NCBI RefSeq assembly: GCF_000702325.1
Contig: NZ_KL370891.1
Location: 580,917 to 644,916 of the forward strand
DNA length: 64,000 nucleotides
Direction of reading: 5' to 3'
Origin: Thiomicrorhabdus sp. Milos-T2
Lineage (GTDB): Bacteria; Pseudomonadota; Gammaproteobacteria; Thiomicrospirales; Thiomicrospiraceae
Part shown: piece after piece, positions 29,197 to 37,664 of the stretch
How the letters are laid out: each line of letters begins with the position of its first letter
How positions within the stretch are numbered: position 1 is the stretch's first letter
Translations under genes and position numbers: made by a program
The notes under the pieces: model-generated
Databases searched by the model: none
What the model saw: the letters and a program-made list of their open reading frames with translations, nothing else
Told to the model about the DNA's origin: nothing

Positions 29197-29856
29197 ATGA
29201 AAAAATTACTGACTATTTTGAGTTTATGTATATTGCCTTTTACTGCAACGGTTCAAGCCGCAGGAGGGCATGGTATTGAGTTAAAACCGGCTCAAAACAA
29301 TCTGAGAGATCAAGATTCTTTACAGCGTGGAGCTATTTTATTCTCTAATTACTGTATGGCTTGTCACTCGGTAAAATATATGCGTTATAACCGTATTGCT
29401 CGTGATATCGGTTGGACAGATGATGAAGTGGTGTCAAAAATGGCTTATGGCCAGAATAGAGTGGTAGACACCGTAGAAACTCGTATGCAGGATGGAGTGG
29501 CAATGCAAGTGCTTGGCACAAACCCTCCTGATTTATCGTTAATGGCACGTTTAAAAGGTACGGATTATATCTATACTTTTTTAACTGAATATTACCAAAA
29601 TGAAAAAGGTGATTGGGATAATCATGTTTTAAAAGGCACGGCTATGCCAAATGTTTTAGAAGGTATTCAGCGACATGCAACACCTGAAGAGTATGAACAA
29701 GCTGCTCGTGATATCTCTAATTTTTTAGAATATGTGGGCGAGCCTGCTAAATTACAACGTTTAGATATGGGCTGGAAAGTGATTGCTTTCTTGTTAGTTC
29801 TACTGTTATTAACCTATCTATTAAAGAAAGAGTACTGGCGCGATATTAAGCATTAA
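29197..29856 (+). CDS. petC: Cytochrome c1 of the bc1 complex
   Basis: Membrane-anchored c-type cytochrome that passes electrons from the Rieske protein to soluble cytochrome c. The 219-aa product has a signal peptide (probable cleavage after VQAA), the haem motif C53-M-A-C56-H57, a likely axial methionine in KGTAMPNVL, and a C-terminal anchor helix (about 194-212). ATG follows the petB stop with no gap. A strong terminator comes 18 nt after the stop. Confidence 0.98.
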   Translation: MKKLLTILSLCILPFTATVQAAGGHGIELKPAQNNLRDQDSLQRGAILFSNYCMACHSVKYMRYNRIARDIGWTDDEVVSKMAYGQNRVVDTVETRMQDGVAMQVLGTNPPDLSLMARLKGTDYIYTFLTEYYQNEKGDWDNHVLKGTAMPNVLEGIQRHATPEEYEQAARDISNFLEYVGEPAKLQRLDMGWKVIAFLLVLLLLTYLLKKEYWRDIKH

Positions 29857-29873
29857 TGCAAACCATGCTTATT

Positions 29874-29898
29874 AAAACCCGCTTTGGCGGGTTTTTTT
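29874..29898 (+). terminator. Terminator of petABC
   Basis: Nine-bp stem AAAACCCGC/GCGGGTTTT, TTTG loop, followed by T-run to 29898. Confidence 0.93.
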
Positions 29899-29991
29899 TA
29901 TCTGATATATTACTACTATTATCGTGCGTATATTGCACGTTTTTTCTCTGTAATACCTTGATTAGTTCACATTGTCTAAAAACCCGAATAA

Positions 29992-30025
29992 ACATGTACA
30001 ATATAATGAACATGTTTGATATAAT
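29992..30025 (+). promoter_or_regulatory. Probable promoter/operator of the yefM-yoeB pair
   Basis: Two ACATGT palindromes (29992-29997 and 30010-30015) lie 18 bp apart, overlapping TATAAT boxes at 30002-30007 and 30020-30025. Paired short dyads around the promoter are what YefM-type autorepression uses. The -35 is not clear. Confidence 0.5.
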
Positions 30026-30046
30026 TTTCTTAAAAGGAGAATTATT

Positions 30047-30304
30047 ATGCAAATAGTAAGCTATACAGAAGCCAGAAACAGTTTAAAGGCCGTCTTGGAT
30101 TCAGTGGTTGATAATGCTGATTGTACAATCATTACTCGCAGAGACTCTAATAATGCAGTAGTGATGTCACAAGATTACTTTAATAGCTTAATGGAAACCG
30201 TTCATTTGCTTAAATCCCCTGCAAATGTCGTTCATTTAAAACAATCTATCGAGCAATATAGGACAGGGAAAACGGTTCAAAAAGGACTGTTCAATGATGA
30301 TTGA
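30047..30304 (+). CDS. yefM: Antitoxin YefM (Phd/YefM family)
   Basis: The 85-aa antitoxin has the DNA-binding Phd/YefM N-terminal domain (YTEARNSLKAVLDSVV ... VMSQDYFNSLMETVHLLKSP) and a C-terminal tail that should wrap the toxin. A good AAAGGAG lies just upstream of ATG 30047. It overlaps the toxin gene by 11 nt. It probably represses its own promoter through the ACATGT dyads upstream. Confidence 0.94.
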   Translation: MQIVSYTEARNSLKAVLDSVVDNADCTIITRRDSNNAVVMSQDYFNSLMETVHLLKSPANVVHLKQSIEQYRTGKTVQKGLFNDD

Positions 30305-30560
30305 AATTCTTTCTTGGACAGAAAGAGCTTGGTCTGACTATGAATACTGGCAGAGCCAAGATAAGAAAACCTTAAAGCGAATTAACAAACTTATTAAAGA
30401 TACGATGCGTTCACCGTTTGATGGAATTGGTAAGCCCGAACCATTAAAAGAGAACCTATCAGGTTTTTGGTCTAGAAGGATAGATGAGTCTAACCGCCTT
30501 GTTTATGCAGTTGATTCAAATCAGGTTACTATCATTACCTGCCGTTACCACTATGAATAG
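30294..30560 (+). CDS. yoeB: mRNA interferase toxin YoeB
   Basis: A ribosome-dependent RelE-fold endoribonuclease. The 88-aa protein keeps the segment GKPEPLKENLSGFWSRRIDESNRLVYAV with the catalytic Glu and Arg, and ends CRYHYE, retaining the catalytic His-Tyr pair next to the C-terminus, so it looks active. Two adjacent ATG codons (30294, 30297) are possible starts; both lie within the yefM reading frame, as expected for a coupled toxin. The pair looks like an accessory insertion between petC and radA. Confidence 0.94.
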   Translation: MMIEILSWTERAWSDYEYWQSQDKKTLKRINKLIKDTMRSPFDGIGKPEPLKENLSGFWSRRIDESNRLVYAVDSNQVTIITCRYHYE

Positions 30561-30702
30561 CTTACTTTAGCTAAAGTAATAGTTCAGGTATCCCGTTATA
30601 ACTAAAACTTTGAAGAAAAAGGTTTCAATGTAAGTAACCTGAACTCTTTCAGAGTGCTTAGCAACGACCGGGTATTAAACGCTTAATCAGCAGGGAAAAT
30701 GA

Positions 30703-32067
30703 ATGGCAAAAGTTAAAACCGCTTATGTATGCACCGACTGTGGCGCAGAAAGTTCTCAGTGGCAAGGTCAGTGTCAAGCTTGTAAAGCTTGGAACACGCT
30801 AAAAGAGTTTAAGGTAAGTTCTGCAAAAAAAAGTTCAGCTGGTGCTTCAAAGGGATATTCAGGAGAAACTGAGAATCAAGTTAAATCAATTAATGATGTT
30901 GATTTAGCTGAAGTTCCAAGAATTGCATCAGGTATGTCAGAGCTTGATCGTGTTTTGGGTGGTGGCATTGTTCCCGGTTCAGTCGTGCTTATTGGGGGCG
31001 ATCCAGGTGTGGGTAAATCCTCTATTTTATTACAGGTTATGTGCCATTTAAGCACTCAACATAAGGTTTTATATGTCACGGGTGAAGAATCTTTGCAACA
31101 AGTTGCATCGCGCGCAAAACGGATGCAATTACCTGACGAACATCTAAGATTATTTACTGAAACGGATGTTGAAGCGATTACCCTAGCATCAGAAACAGAG
31201 CACCCTAAAGTGATGGTGGTAGATTCAATTCAAACCATGCAATTGGCAGAAGTGAGCAGTGCGGCAGGCGGGGTTTCTCAAGTAAGGGAGACGGCCGCTT
31301 ATTTAACACGTTATGCAAAACAAAATAATGTTGCCATTTTTCTTGTAGGGCACGTTACAAAATCGGGTGAAGTGGCAGGGCCTCGCGTTTTAGAACATAT
31401 TGTGGATACCGTGGTTTTTTTAGAAGGCCAGTCCGACAGTCGTTTTAGAACTTTAAGAGCCATAAAAAATCGTTTTGGCGCGGTAAATGAACTTGGCGTA
31501 TTTGCCATGACTGAAAAAGGCATGAAGCAAATAAAAAATCCATCGGCCATTTTTCTTTCGCGTGGAGAAGATCCAGCACCAGGGTCAGTTGTTATGGTTA
31601 TTTGGGAAGGCTCTCGCCCTTTATTGGTTGAAATTCAAGCTTTAGTGGATGATTCACCTTATGGTGCACCCAAGCGAGTCACAGTTGGTTTAGACCAAAA
31701 TCGTATGGCTATGTTATTAGCGGTTATGCATCGTCATGGCGGTATTCAAGCGAGCGATCAGGATGTGTATGTCAACGTGGTGGGTGGGGTTAAAGTCTCT
31801 GAAACCAGTGCCGATTTAGCCGTTTTATGTTCTATTTTATCGAGTATGCGAGCGCAGCCCTTATCCCAAGAATTAATTGTCTTTGGTGAAGTGGGGTTAG
31901 CGGGAGAAATTCGTCCTGTACCCAGTGGGCAAGAACGAATTATAGAAGCCTCAAAACACGGATTTAAACGAGCCATAGTGCCATTAGGGAATGTACCAAA
32001 AGGTGGAATTCCTGGAATGGAAATTATTGGGGTTAAAAGTTTACAACAAGCTTTAGATAGGCTCTGA
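30703..32067 (+). CDS. radA: DNA repair protein RadA
   Basis: A RecA-related helicase that promotes branch migration in recombinational repair and natural transformation. The 454-aa protein has the C4 zinc finger CTDCGAESSQWQGQCQAC (residues about 10-27), Walker A GGDPGVGKSS, the RadA-specific KNRFG motif and a Lon-like C-terminal domain (DVYVNVVGGVKVSETSADLAV...). ATG 30703 is preceded by AGCAGGGAAAATGA. Single gene. Confidence 0.97.
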   Translation: MAKVKTAYVCTDCGAESSQWQGQCQACKAWNTLKEFKVSSAKKSSAGASKGYSGETENQVKSINDVDLAEVPRIASGMSELDRVLGGGIVPGSVVLIGGDPGVGKSSILLQVMCHLSTQHKVLYVTGEESLQQVASRAKRMQLPDEHLRLFTETDVEAITLASETEHPKVMVVDSIQTMQLAEVSSAAGGVSQVRETAAYLTRYAKQNNVAIFLVGHVTKSGEVAGPRVLEHIVDTVVFLEGQSDSRFRTLRAIKNRFGAVNELGVFAMTEKGMKQIKNPSAIFLSRGEDPAPGSVVMVIWEGSRPLLVEIQALVDDSPYGAPKRVTVGLDQNRMAMLLAVMHRHGGIQASDQDVYVNVVGGVKVSETSADLAVLCSILSSMRAQPLSQELIVFGEVGLAGEIRPVPSGQERIIEASKHGFKRAIVPLGNVPKGGIPGMEIIGVKSLQQALDRL

Positions 32068-32075
32068 GTATCCTG

Positions 32076-32093
32076 GTTACCAGGCCTGGTAAC
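32076..32093. repeat. Extended palindrome around ACCAGGCCTGGT (after radA)
   Basis: Perfect 18-bp dyad, core 32079-32090, followed by CGTATTTATTTTT, so it could also act as a weak terminator for radA. Confidence 0.9.
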
Positions 32094-32218
32094 GTATTTA
32101 TTTTTAATTGCTAATTCAATTTACTTATTAGGATGATATAAATTTCAATTATCCCTTTGTGTAAGAGCTTGTTAGAATGGCGAAAAATTTTTAAGTAGCT
32201 AAAATCTTTGGAGAAAAA

Positions 32219-33493
32219 ATGTCATTAAATAAGTCATTAAATAAACTAACCGGTGCAATTTTATTAGCACTTGCTTCACAAACAGCCAGCGCATCTGGCT
32301 TTGCATTAATTGAACAAAGTGCCAGTGGACAAGGTCTATCTTATGCCGGTGCTGCCGCTAATGCAGAAGACGCAAGTGTTATGTGGTTTAACCCTGCTGG
32401 GTTAACTGAGATACAAGGGCATCAAGTGATTATTGGTGGGCACATTATTTCTCCACAGGCTAAGTTTACTGATGATGGTTCATTTTCGTTAGCACCGCCT
32501 TCATACACAACTAAAGTTCCTACAGGAGGTATTGGTGATGACGGAGCAACAATTGGTTTTGTTCCCAATATGTACTGGAAAGGTAAAGCTGGTGATTATG
32601 ATATTGGCTTAGGAATTAATGTTCCGTTTGGACAACACCTTTCTTATGATGATGATTGGGCTGGGCGTTACGTTGCAACAGAAACCAATTTAAAAACGAT
32701 TAACATCAATCCAGCCATTGCCGGCAAGATAAATGACAAGTTAAGTTTTGGTTTTGGGCTTAATGCACAATATGTTGATTTGATTTTAGAGCAGGAATTT
32801 AATACAGCATTGGTAGGTGGTTCTGATGGTGATCAACCTGTAAAAATAAAGGCAGACAGCTGGGGTTACGGATATAATTTTGGTTTTTTATGGAAGCCTA
32901 AAGATACCACTAATGTTGGCTTTTCATATCGTTCTAGCGTAACTCAAGATGCTAAAGGTACGATTGATTATCCTACAGTGCTTGATTCAAACAATGGTAA
33001 GGTTTCTTCTACTGTTAATCTGCCTGCATCAGCGAGTTTAAGTGTGTCTCATGATTATAATAGAAAAATTAAATTACTAGCAGACGCGACATGGACAAAA
33101 TGGAGTGACTACGGTTCACTAACCATTCAAGATGCAAGTGGAACGACTTTTACTGATACCAAACAAGACTTTAAAGATAGTTGGCGTTTATCAGTAGGTG
33201 GTATTTACCAGTTAAATGATGATATGAAACTGCGTACAGGTATTGCTTTTGACCAAACACCGGTGTCGAATGAGACTCATCGTAGCCCTCGTACACCTGA
33301 TTCTGATCGTAAATGGGTTTCTGTTGGTTTAGGTTATAAAATGAGTAAATCAATGGATTTAGATGTGGCATATAGTCATCTTTTTGCAGATGAAACTAAA
33401 GTTAATTATAGTGCTGATGGTGCTAACACTTTAGTGGGTTCATATGAAGCTGCAGTAGATATTTTTAGTGCTCAATTAGTTTGGAAGTATTAA
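32219..33493 (+). CDS. FadL/OmpP1-type outer membrane protein
   Basis: The 424-aa product has a signal peptide (about 1-25, SASA cleavage), the family start SGFALIEQSASGQGLSYAGAAANAEDASVMWFNPAGLTEI (the N-terminal hatch), and a C-terminal beta-barrel ending in the aromatic W-K-Y. FadL family members import long-chain fatty acids or aromatic compounds across the outer membrane; the substrate here is unknown. Monocistronic between radA and a convergent DoxX gene. Confidence 0.92.
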   Translation: MSLNKSLNKLTGAILLALASQTASASGFALIEQSASGQGLSYAGAAANAEDASVMWFNPAGLTEIQGHQVIIGGHIISPQAKFTDDGSFSLAPPSYTTKVPTGGIGDDGATIGFVPNMYWKGKAGDYDIGLGINVPFGQHLSYDDDWAGRYVATETNLKTININPAIAGKINDKLSFGFGLNAQYVDLILEQEFNTALVGGSDGDQPVKIKADSWGYGYNFGFLWKPKDTTNVGFSYRSSVTQDAKGTIDYPTVLDSNNGKVSSTVNLPASASLSVSHDYNRKIKLLADATWTKWSDYGSLTIQDASGTTFTDTKQDFKDSWRLSVGGIYQLNDDMKLRTGIAFDQTPVSNETHRSPRTPDSDRKWVSVGLGYKMSKSMDLDVAYSHLFADETKVNYSADGANTLVGSYEAAVDIFSAQLVWKY

Positions 33494-33507
33494 TAAACTA
33501 ACTTAAA

Positions 33508-33535
33508 TTAGAGTTACCAGGCCTGGTAACTCTAA
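33508..33535. repeat. Extended palindrome around ACCAGGCCTGGT (after the FadL-type gene)
   Basis: Perfect 28-bp dyad (core 33516-33527), immediately followed by a separate classical terminator, again suggesting that termination is not its main role. Confidence 0.92.
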
Positions 33536-33547
33536 ATTTACAAGGTT

Positions 33548-33585
33548 AAAAAGCCCGTTTAAATTTAGTTTAAACGGGCTTTTTT
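33548..33585. terminator. Bidirectional terminator between the FadL-type and DoxX genes
   Basis: Long stem AAAAAGCCCGTTTAAA / TTTAAACGGGCTTTTT with a small loop, T-run on one side and A-run on the other, between two convergent genes. Confidence 0.92.
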
Positions 33586-33606
33586 AGTTATAAGTAATCT
33601 TTACGG

Positions 33607-34203
33607 TTAATGGTTCATATAACGTTTACGAATCCAGTAATCAATGCTTAGGTATTTCCCACCACCTAAAAAGAATAGAGCTAGAAGCATAATCAAATAG
33701 GTTACTGCCCATTCAATACCATTATTGCTTACGATGAAGTTACCATGTTCGGTTAGCCAAGCGTAATTACCATACTCTTGTAAAATTTCTTTGGCTTTAT
33801 CTAAGCGTTCTATGGCTCCTACGGCATTTTCATTAGCCCATGGAGAGTTTAAATCATGTACGGCTTGCCAGCCATTATTCCAGTGCACGCTGGAGGCAGC
33901 GACTATCATGGTTATCATAAGGGGAATGCTTGCCCAGCGAGTTGCTAGCCCGATTAAAATCAATATCGCTCCACCAATTTCGGCGCCAGTGGCTAGTGAG
34001 GCCATAAGAGTTGGAAAAGGTAGGCCTAATCCCCACTCGGTATTGCCAAACCACATTACGGTTTCTTCAAAGCTATTGATTTTATTAACACCAGCGACCC
34101 AAAATATGGGAAACAGATAAAGTCTAAGTGAAAGAGATGCCAGAAAACTCAAGGATTGTAAATTATCCATTATTTTTTGAAGGCTGATTGCGATATTTTT
34201 CAT
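33607..34203 (-). CDS. DoxX-family membrane protein
   Basis: A 198-aa protein with four or more predicted helices. The DoxX signature is seen in LYLFPIFWVAGVNKINSFEE, TGAEIGGAILILIGLATRWASIPLMITMIVA and a C-terminal YLIMLLALFFLGGGKYLSIDYW. The first ~15 residues are not part of the usual domain. DoxX proteins are linked to quinone or thiosulfate redox in some organisms; no specific role is supported here. It is transcribed divergently from the histidine kinase gene. Confidence 0.88.
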   Translation of the reverse strand: MKNIAISLQKIMDNLQSLSFLASLSLRLYLFPIFWVAGVNKINSFEETVMWFGNTEWGLGLPFPTLMASLATGAEIGGAILILIGLATRWASIPLMITMIVAASSVHWNNGWQAVHDLNSPWANENAVGAIERLDKAKEILQEYGNYAWLTEHGNFIVSNNGIEWAVTYLIMLLALFFLGGGKYLSIDYWIRKRYMNH

Positions 34204-34343
34204 GTTAGCTCCCAGTAAATTTGTTTAACTTAATAAGAAGACCTTGTGGCGTGTAAAAAGTTTCATAAATAACCCCAAAACTTCTAAACAGAGAATAGAA
34301 TAGATAATTCCTATTTATTAATTGACTCAATGATTTACTACTT

Positions 34344-36614
34344 ATGTCAAAAAATACCTTTCAAAATAATGTAGAAACTCTTTATACCGATTTACCGATG
34401 GCCACTGCTTTATTTGAGCGCGATGATGATGGCCTTTGGCAGTTGTTATGGCAAAACTCCGCAGCTTTATCACTTTGGGGGGAATTTGATGTTTCTGTTA
34501 ACCCTCGCTTTAAATTAGAGTTAATGGATGCTTTGTCAAAAGTGACGCCTTCAATTTTTAGCTATCAACTTCCTAATGCGATAGAGAGTTACTCTTTTAG
34601 CGCAACGCCGAATGAAGACTGCTTGCTTGTGCAATTTCTAACAACGGGTGTTAGTACAAGTAATTCATCGGACTTATTTGGAGATGATGTTTCTAAGGCA
34701 AATACCGAAAGTAAAACAGATGTTTATTCTTTAATTATTGATTCAGCAGGGTTTGGGGTATTTGACTGGGATATTGAGACAGATTTTATTCATTTTAATC
34801 AAAATGCCTATGAAGTGATGGGGGTGAGTAGCCACATTTTGGGTTCAACTTATAAGCAGATGATTGAACGTATCCATAAAGATGATGTTGATAAGGTTAT
34901 TGAAGGTATAGAGGGGCATTTAGAGAGTCATTGGCCCTTACAGCTTGAGTTTAGAGTATTAAATGAGCGCCAACAATACCAATGGGTTTCAATGGCGGCT
35001 CAAGCGCAATGGGAGACGGCTAAAGCAATTCGTTTAGCGGGTACCTTAACTGATATTTCTGAGCGTAAATACACTGAACTTCAGCTCAAACAACGCGAAG
35101 CATTAATTCAACAAATGATTGATGCATTGCCAATTTATATTTATGTAAAAGATGCACAAGGTTGTTATCGCTTCTTTAATAAAGAAGCTGAAAAACTTAC
35201 TACTAAACATTGCAACGAGGTTCTTGGCAGAACGGATTTTGAAATTTACCCTATTGATTTTGCTCTAGAGCAAGCGAATGAAGATAAGCGTATTCAAGAT
35301 AGCGATGAAGTGGTGTTGTTAGAAAGAGAAGCTAAGTTTAAGGATAAAGCTTTGTGGATGTTTCAGGGTAAAGTGCCAATGCACGTAAAACAGGTTAACC
35401 AGTCTTACGACACTTGGTTGCTGAGTTTTGCATTAGATATTTCAGAACGTAAACAGATGGAAGACGATTTGAAAGAAGCACGTGTTTTGGCTGAGTCAGC
35501 GGCTAAAGCAAAAGCCGATTTCTTATCGGTAATGAGTCATGAAATTAGAACTCCGTTAAACTCAGTAATTGGTAATTCGGGATTATTATTAAGTGAAAAT
35601 CTAGATGAGCATTTAGCGACGCATGTTGAGATGATTAAGCGTTCAGGTGAGCACCTGCTTTATTTAATTAATGATATTTTAGATTTTAATAAATTAGAAG
35701 CCGGTAAGGTCGAGTTAGAACATCAACCATTTGATTTAAAACAACAGTTGCAAACTGTGATTGATATGTCTGCAACCAATGCCAAGCTCAAACATATTGA
35801 GCTAGGCTTTAACTTAAAACAAGAATTAGCCACTCATTATTTGGGTGACGAAGGACGTTTAAGACAAATATTACTTAACCTGGTGGGGAACGCAATTAAG
35901 TTTACCTCTGAAGGGGGCGTAAAAGTCGATGTAAAACCAACAAATCAAGATACTTTGCGTTTTGAAGTGATAGACACGGGGATAGGTATTTCACAAGAAA
36001 ATATCCCTAAACTATTTGCTGAATTTTCTCAGGCAGATGCATCAACAACCCGTAAATTTGGCGGCACAGGTTTAGGTTTATCGATTAGTAAAAAACTGGT
36101 TGAAGCGATGGGGGGTCAAATCGGTATCGAAAGCGAAGAAGGCAAAGGCAGTGTTTTTTGGTTTGAAATCCCTTTTAACGAAGTTGAAAATACCGAGACG
36201 CTTGAAGATCATGCTTTAATTAATCAAGATCTACCTTTGTCTATTTTAGTTGCTGAGGATAACTTGCCTAACCAATTTTTAATTAAAACTATTTTAACTA
36301 AGTTAGGCCACAGCGTTGAATTGGCAAATAATGGCTTAGAAGCTTATGAAATGGTACAAGATTCTGAACGGCATTTTGATGTGATATTGATGGATATGCA
36401 GATGCCAGAAATGAACGGTTTAGAAGCAACACAAGAAATTCGTATGCTTGAGAGTGAGGTAAAACACATTCCTATTGTGGCGCTAACGGCAAATTCAAAT
36501 GAAGAGAGTTATGATTCGGTGATGGCGGTTGGTATGAATGATTTTTTAACCAAGCCGATAAATGTCGATGCCTTAAAAAAAGCATTACAAAAATGGGGTC
36601 ACGGAATTGCATAA
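34344..36614 (+). CDS. Soluble hybrid sensor histidine kinase with PAS domains
   Basis: A 756-aa signalling protein without membrane helices. Order: divergent N-terminal PAS-like region (about 15-110), PAS with PAC (about 128-245, ending LTDISERKY), PAS (about 250-372, ending LDISERKQM), HisKA with phospho-acceptor H399 in MSHEIRTPLN, HATPase (NLVGNAIKF, DTGIGIS, FGGTGLGLSISK), and a C-terminal receiver with D684 in VILMDMQMPEMNG and Lys in LTKPIN. It probably senses a cytoplasmic or redox signal and phosphorelays to an HPt protein elsewhere. No response regulator is adjacent. Confidence 0.93.
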   Translation: MSKNTFQNNVETLYTDLPMATALFERDDDGLWQLLWQNSAALSLWGEFDVSVNPRFKLELMDALSKVTPSIFSYQLPNAIESYSFSATPNEDCLLVQFLTTGVSTSNSSDLFGDDVSKANTESKTDVYSLIIDSAGFGVFDWDIETDFIHFNQNAYEVMGVSSHILGSTYKQMIERIHKDDVDKVIEGIEGHLESHWPLQLEFRVLNERQQYQWVSMAAQAQWETAKAIRLAGTLTDISERKYTELQLKQREALIQQMIDALPIYIYVKDAQGCYRFFNKEAEKLTTKHCNEVLGRTDFEIYPIDFALEQANEDKRIQDSDEVVLLEREAKFKDKALWMFQGKVPMHVKQVNQSYDTWLLSFALDISERKQMEDDLKEARVLAESAAKAKADFLSVMSHEIRTPLNSVIGNSGLLLSENLDEHLATHVEMIKRSGEHLLYLINDILDFNKLEAGKVELEHQPFDLKQQLQTVIDMSATNAKLKHIELGFNLKQELATHYLGDEGRLRQILLNLVGNAIKFTSEGGVKVDVKPTNQDTLRFEVIDTGIGISQENIPKLFAEFSQADASTTRKFGGTGLGLSISKKLVEAMGGQIGIESEEGKGSVFWFEIPFNEVENTETLEDHALINQDLPLSILVAEDNLPNQFLIKTILTKLGHSVELANNGLEAYEMVQDSERHFDVILMDMQMPEMNGLEATQEIRMLESEVKHIPIVALTANSNEESYDSVMAVGMNDFLTKPINVDALKKALQKWGHGIA

Positions 36615-36784
36615 TAAGGCATTGACTAAAATTGATTGCCTGTGGATAACTATTGAATAACTTTTTGAATTAAAAACTTTGCATGATAATTTTTAAGGAA
36701 ACATTATTGGTAGGATTGGGTTTAAATAGTTTAAAGGGACTTAAAGGTGTGCGAATGATTATTTTGCCAAGCCTGAAAAAAGTA

Positions 36785-36796
36785 ACCAGGCCTGGT
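36785..36796. repeat. ACCAGGCCTGGT palindrome (kinase-suhB spacer)
   Basis: Full 12-mer in the convergent spacer between the hybrid kinase and suhB genes. No other terminator is obvious in this 210-bp spacer. Confidence 0.88.
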
Positions 36797-36824
36797 AGTT
36801 AGGTTTTTAAAGAGACTTAGGTTT

Positions 36825-37664
36825 TTAATGGGATTTATAACTCTCAATATCTAGATATGCTTTCCATTCATTAAATAGAGCTTTTGTGGTTGCCGCAACG
36901 GCAGAACGTTTAACCACTTTAGGAGTGACCACGGTTTGATTGTTTAAATCGCAGCTAAACCCTCCCGCTTCTTCAAGCACAAGCCAGCCAGCCGCATAAT
37001 CCCAAATATTTTGTGCGCCATGCAGATAAACTTGACCACGACCTGCCGCAATCCAACACCAATCTAAACAGACTGAGCCAAAGCTACGTTGTGATGAATA
37101 CGGCGAGTTTATGGCTAATTTAGTGGCTAATTCTGGAGATAAACGTTTAAAGTCAATAATGCCACTACACTGTTTAAGTTTTTGCTTGGGAGTACTAGCA
37201 ATGAGTTTTTTACCATTTAATTGAGCTCCTTGCTGAGCTCGTGCGGTAAACATTTCATCTCGGCTAGGGTCATATACCAGGCCTGCTACAATGTTACCTT
37301 CAATCATTAAAGCCAATGACACAGAATAGATGGGAATGCCGATAGCAAAATTACTGGTGCCATCAACAGGGTCTAAAATCCAGCAACCTGTTTGACTATT
37401 CATCGCGGTTTCTTGCTCTTCTGTTGAGGATTCTTCACCTAAAAAAGCATATTGTGGCCAGTGTTCAGCAAGAAAGCTTTGGGTCTTTTTTTGCATTTCA
37501 GTATCCGCTTCGGTTAACAAAGAGCCATCATCTTTTTCAACTGCACCAACTTGCTCAAAACGTGCAAGCACTTCTTTTTTTGCTAGGGCAATAATGCCTG
37601 CCTGAAGCTTTTGCCATTCCGTTTCTTGCTGAAAAGGGTGAGAATACGTGGATTGGTTAGTCAT
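36825..37664 (-). CDS. Inositol-1-monophosphatase family protein
   Basis: The 279-aa protein from ATG 37664 has the Mg2+ site motifs FLGEESS and WILDPVDGTSNFAIGIP and the C-terminal NIWDYAAGWLVLEEAGG of SuhB/IMPase enzymes. The frame is open upstream to 37799, but that stretch lies within the corC-like gene; ATG 37664 overlaps that gene's stop by 8 nt and gives the usual family length. It may dephosphorylate inositol phosphate or act as SuhB or CysQ; SuhB-like is most likely. A partial palindrome copy lies at 37278-37285 (VAGLVY). Confidence 0.9.
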   Translation of the reverse strand: MTNQSTYSHPFQQETEWQKLQAGIIALAKKEVLARFEQVGAVEKDDGSLLTEADTEMQKKTQSFLAEHWPQYAFLGEESSTEEQETAMNSQTGCWILDPVDGTSNFAIGIPIYSVSLALMIEGNIVAGLVYDPSRDEMFTARAQQGAQLNGKKLIASTPKQKLKQCSGIIDFKRLSPELATKLAINSPYSSQRSFGSVCLDWCWIAAGRGQVYLHGAQNIWDYAAGWLVLEEAGGFSCDLNNQTVVTPKVVKRSAVAATTKALFNEWKAYLDIESYKSH

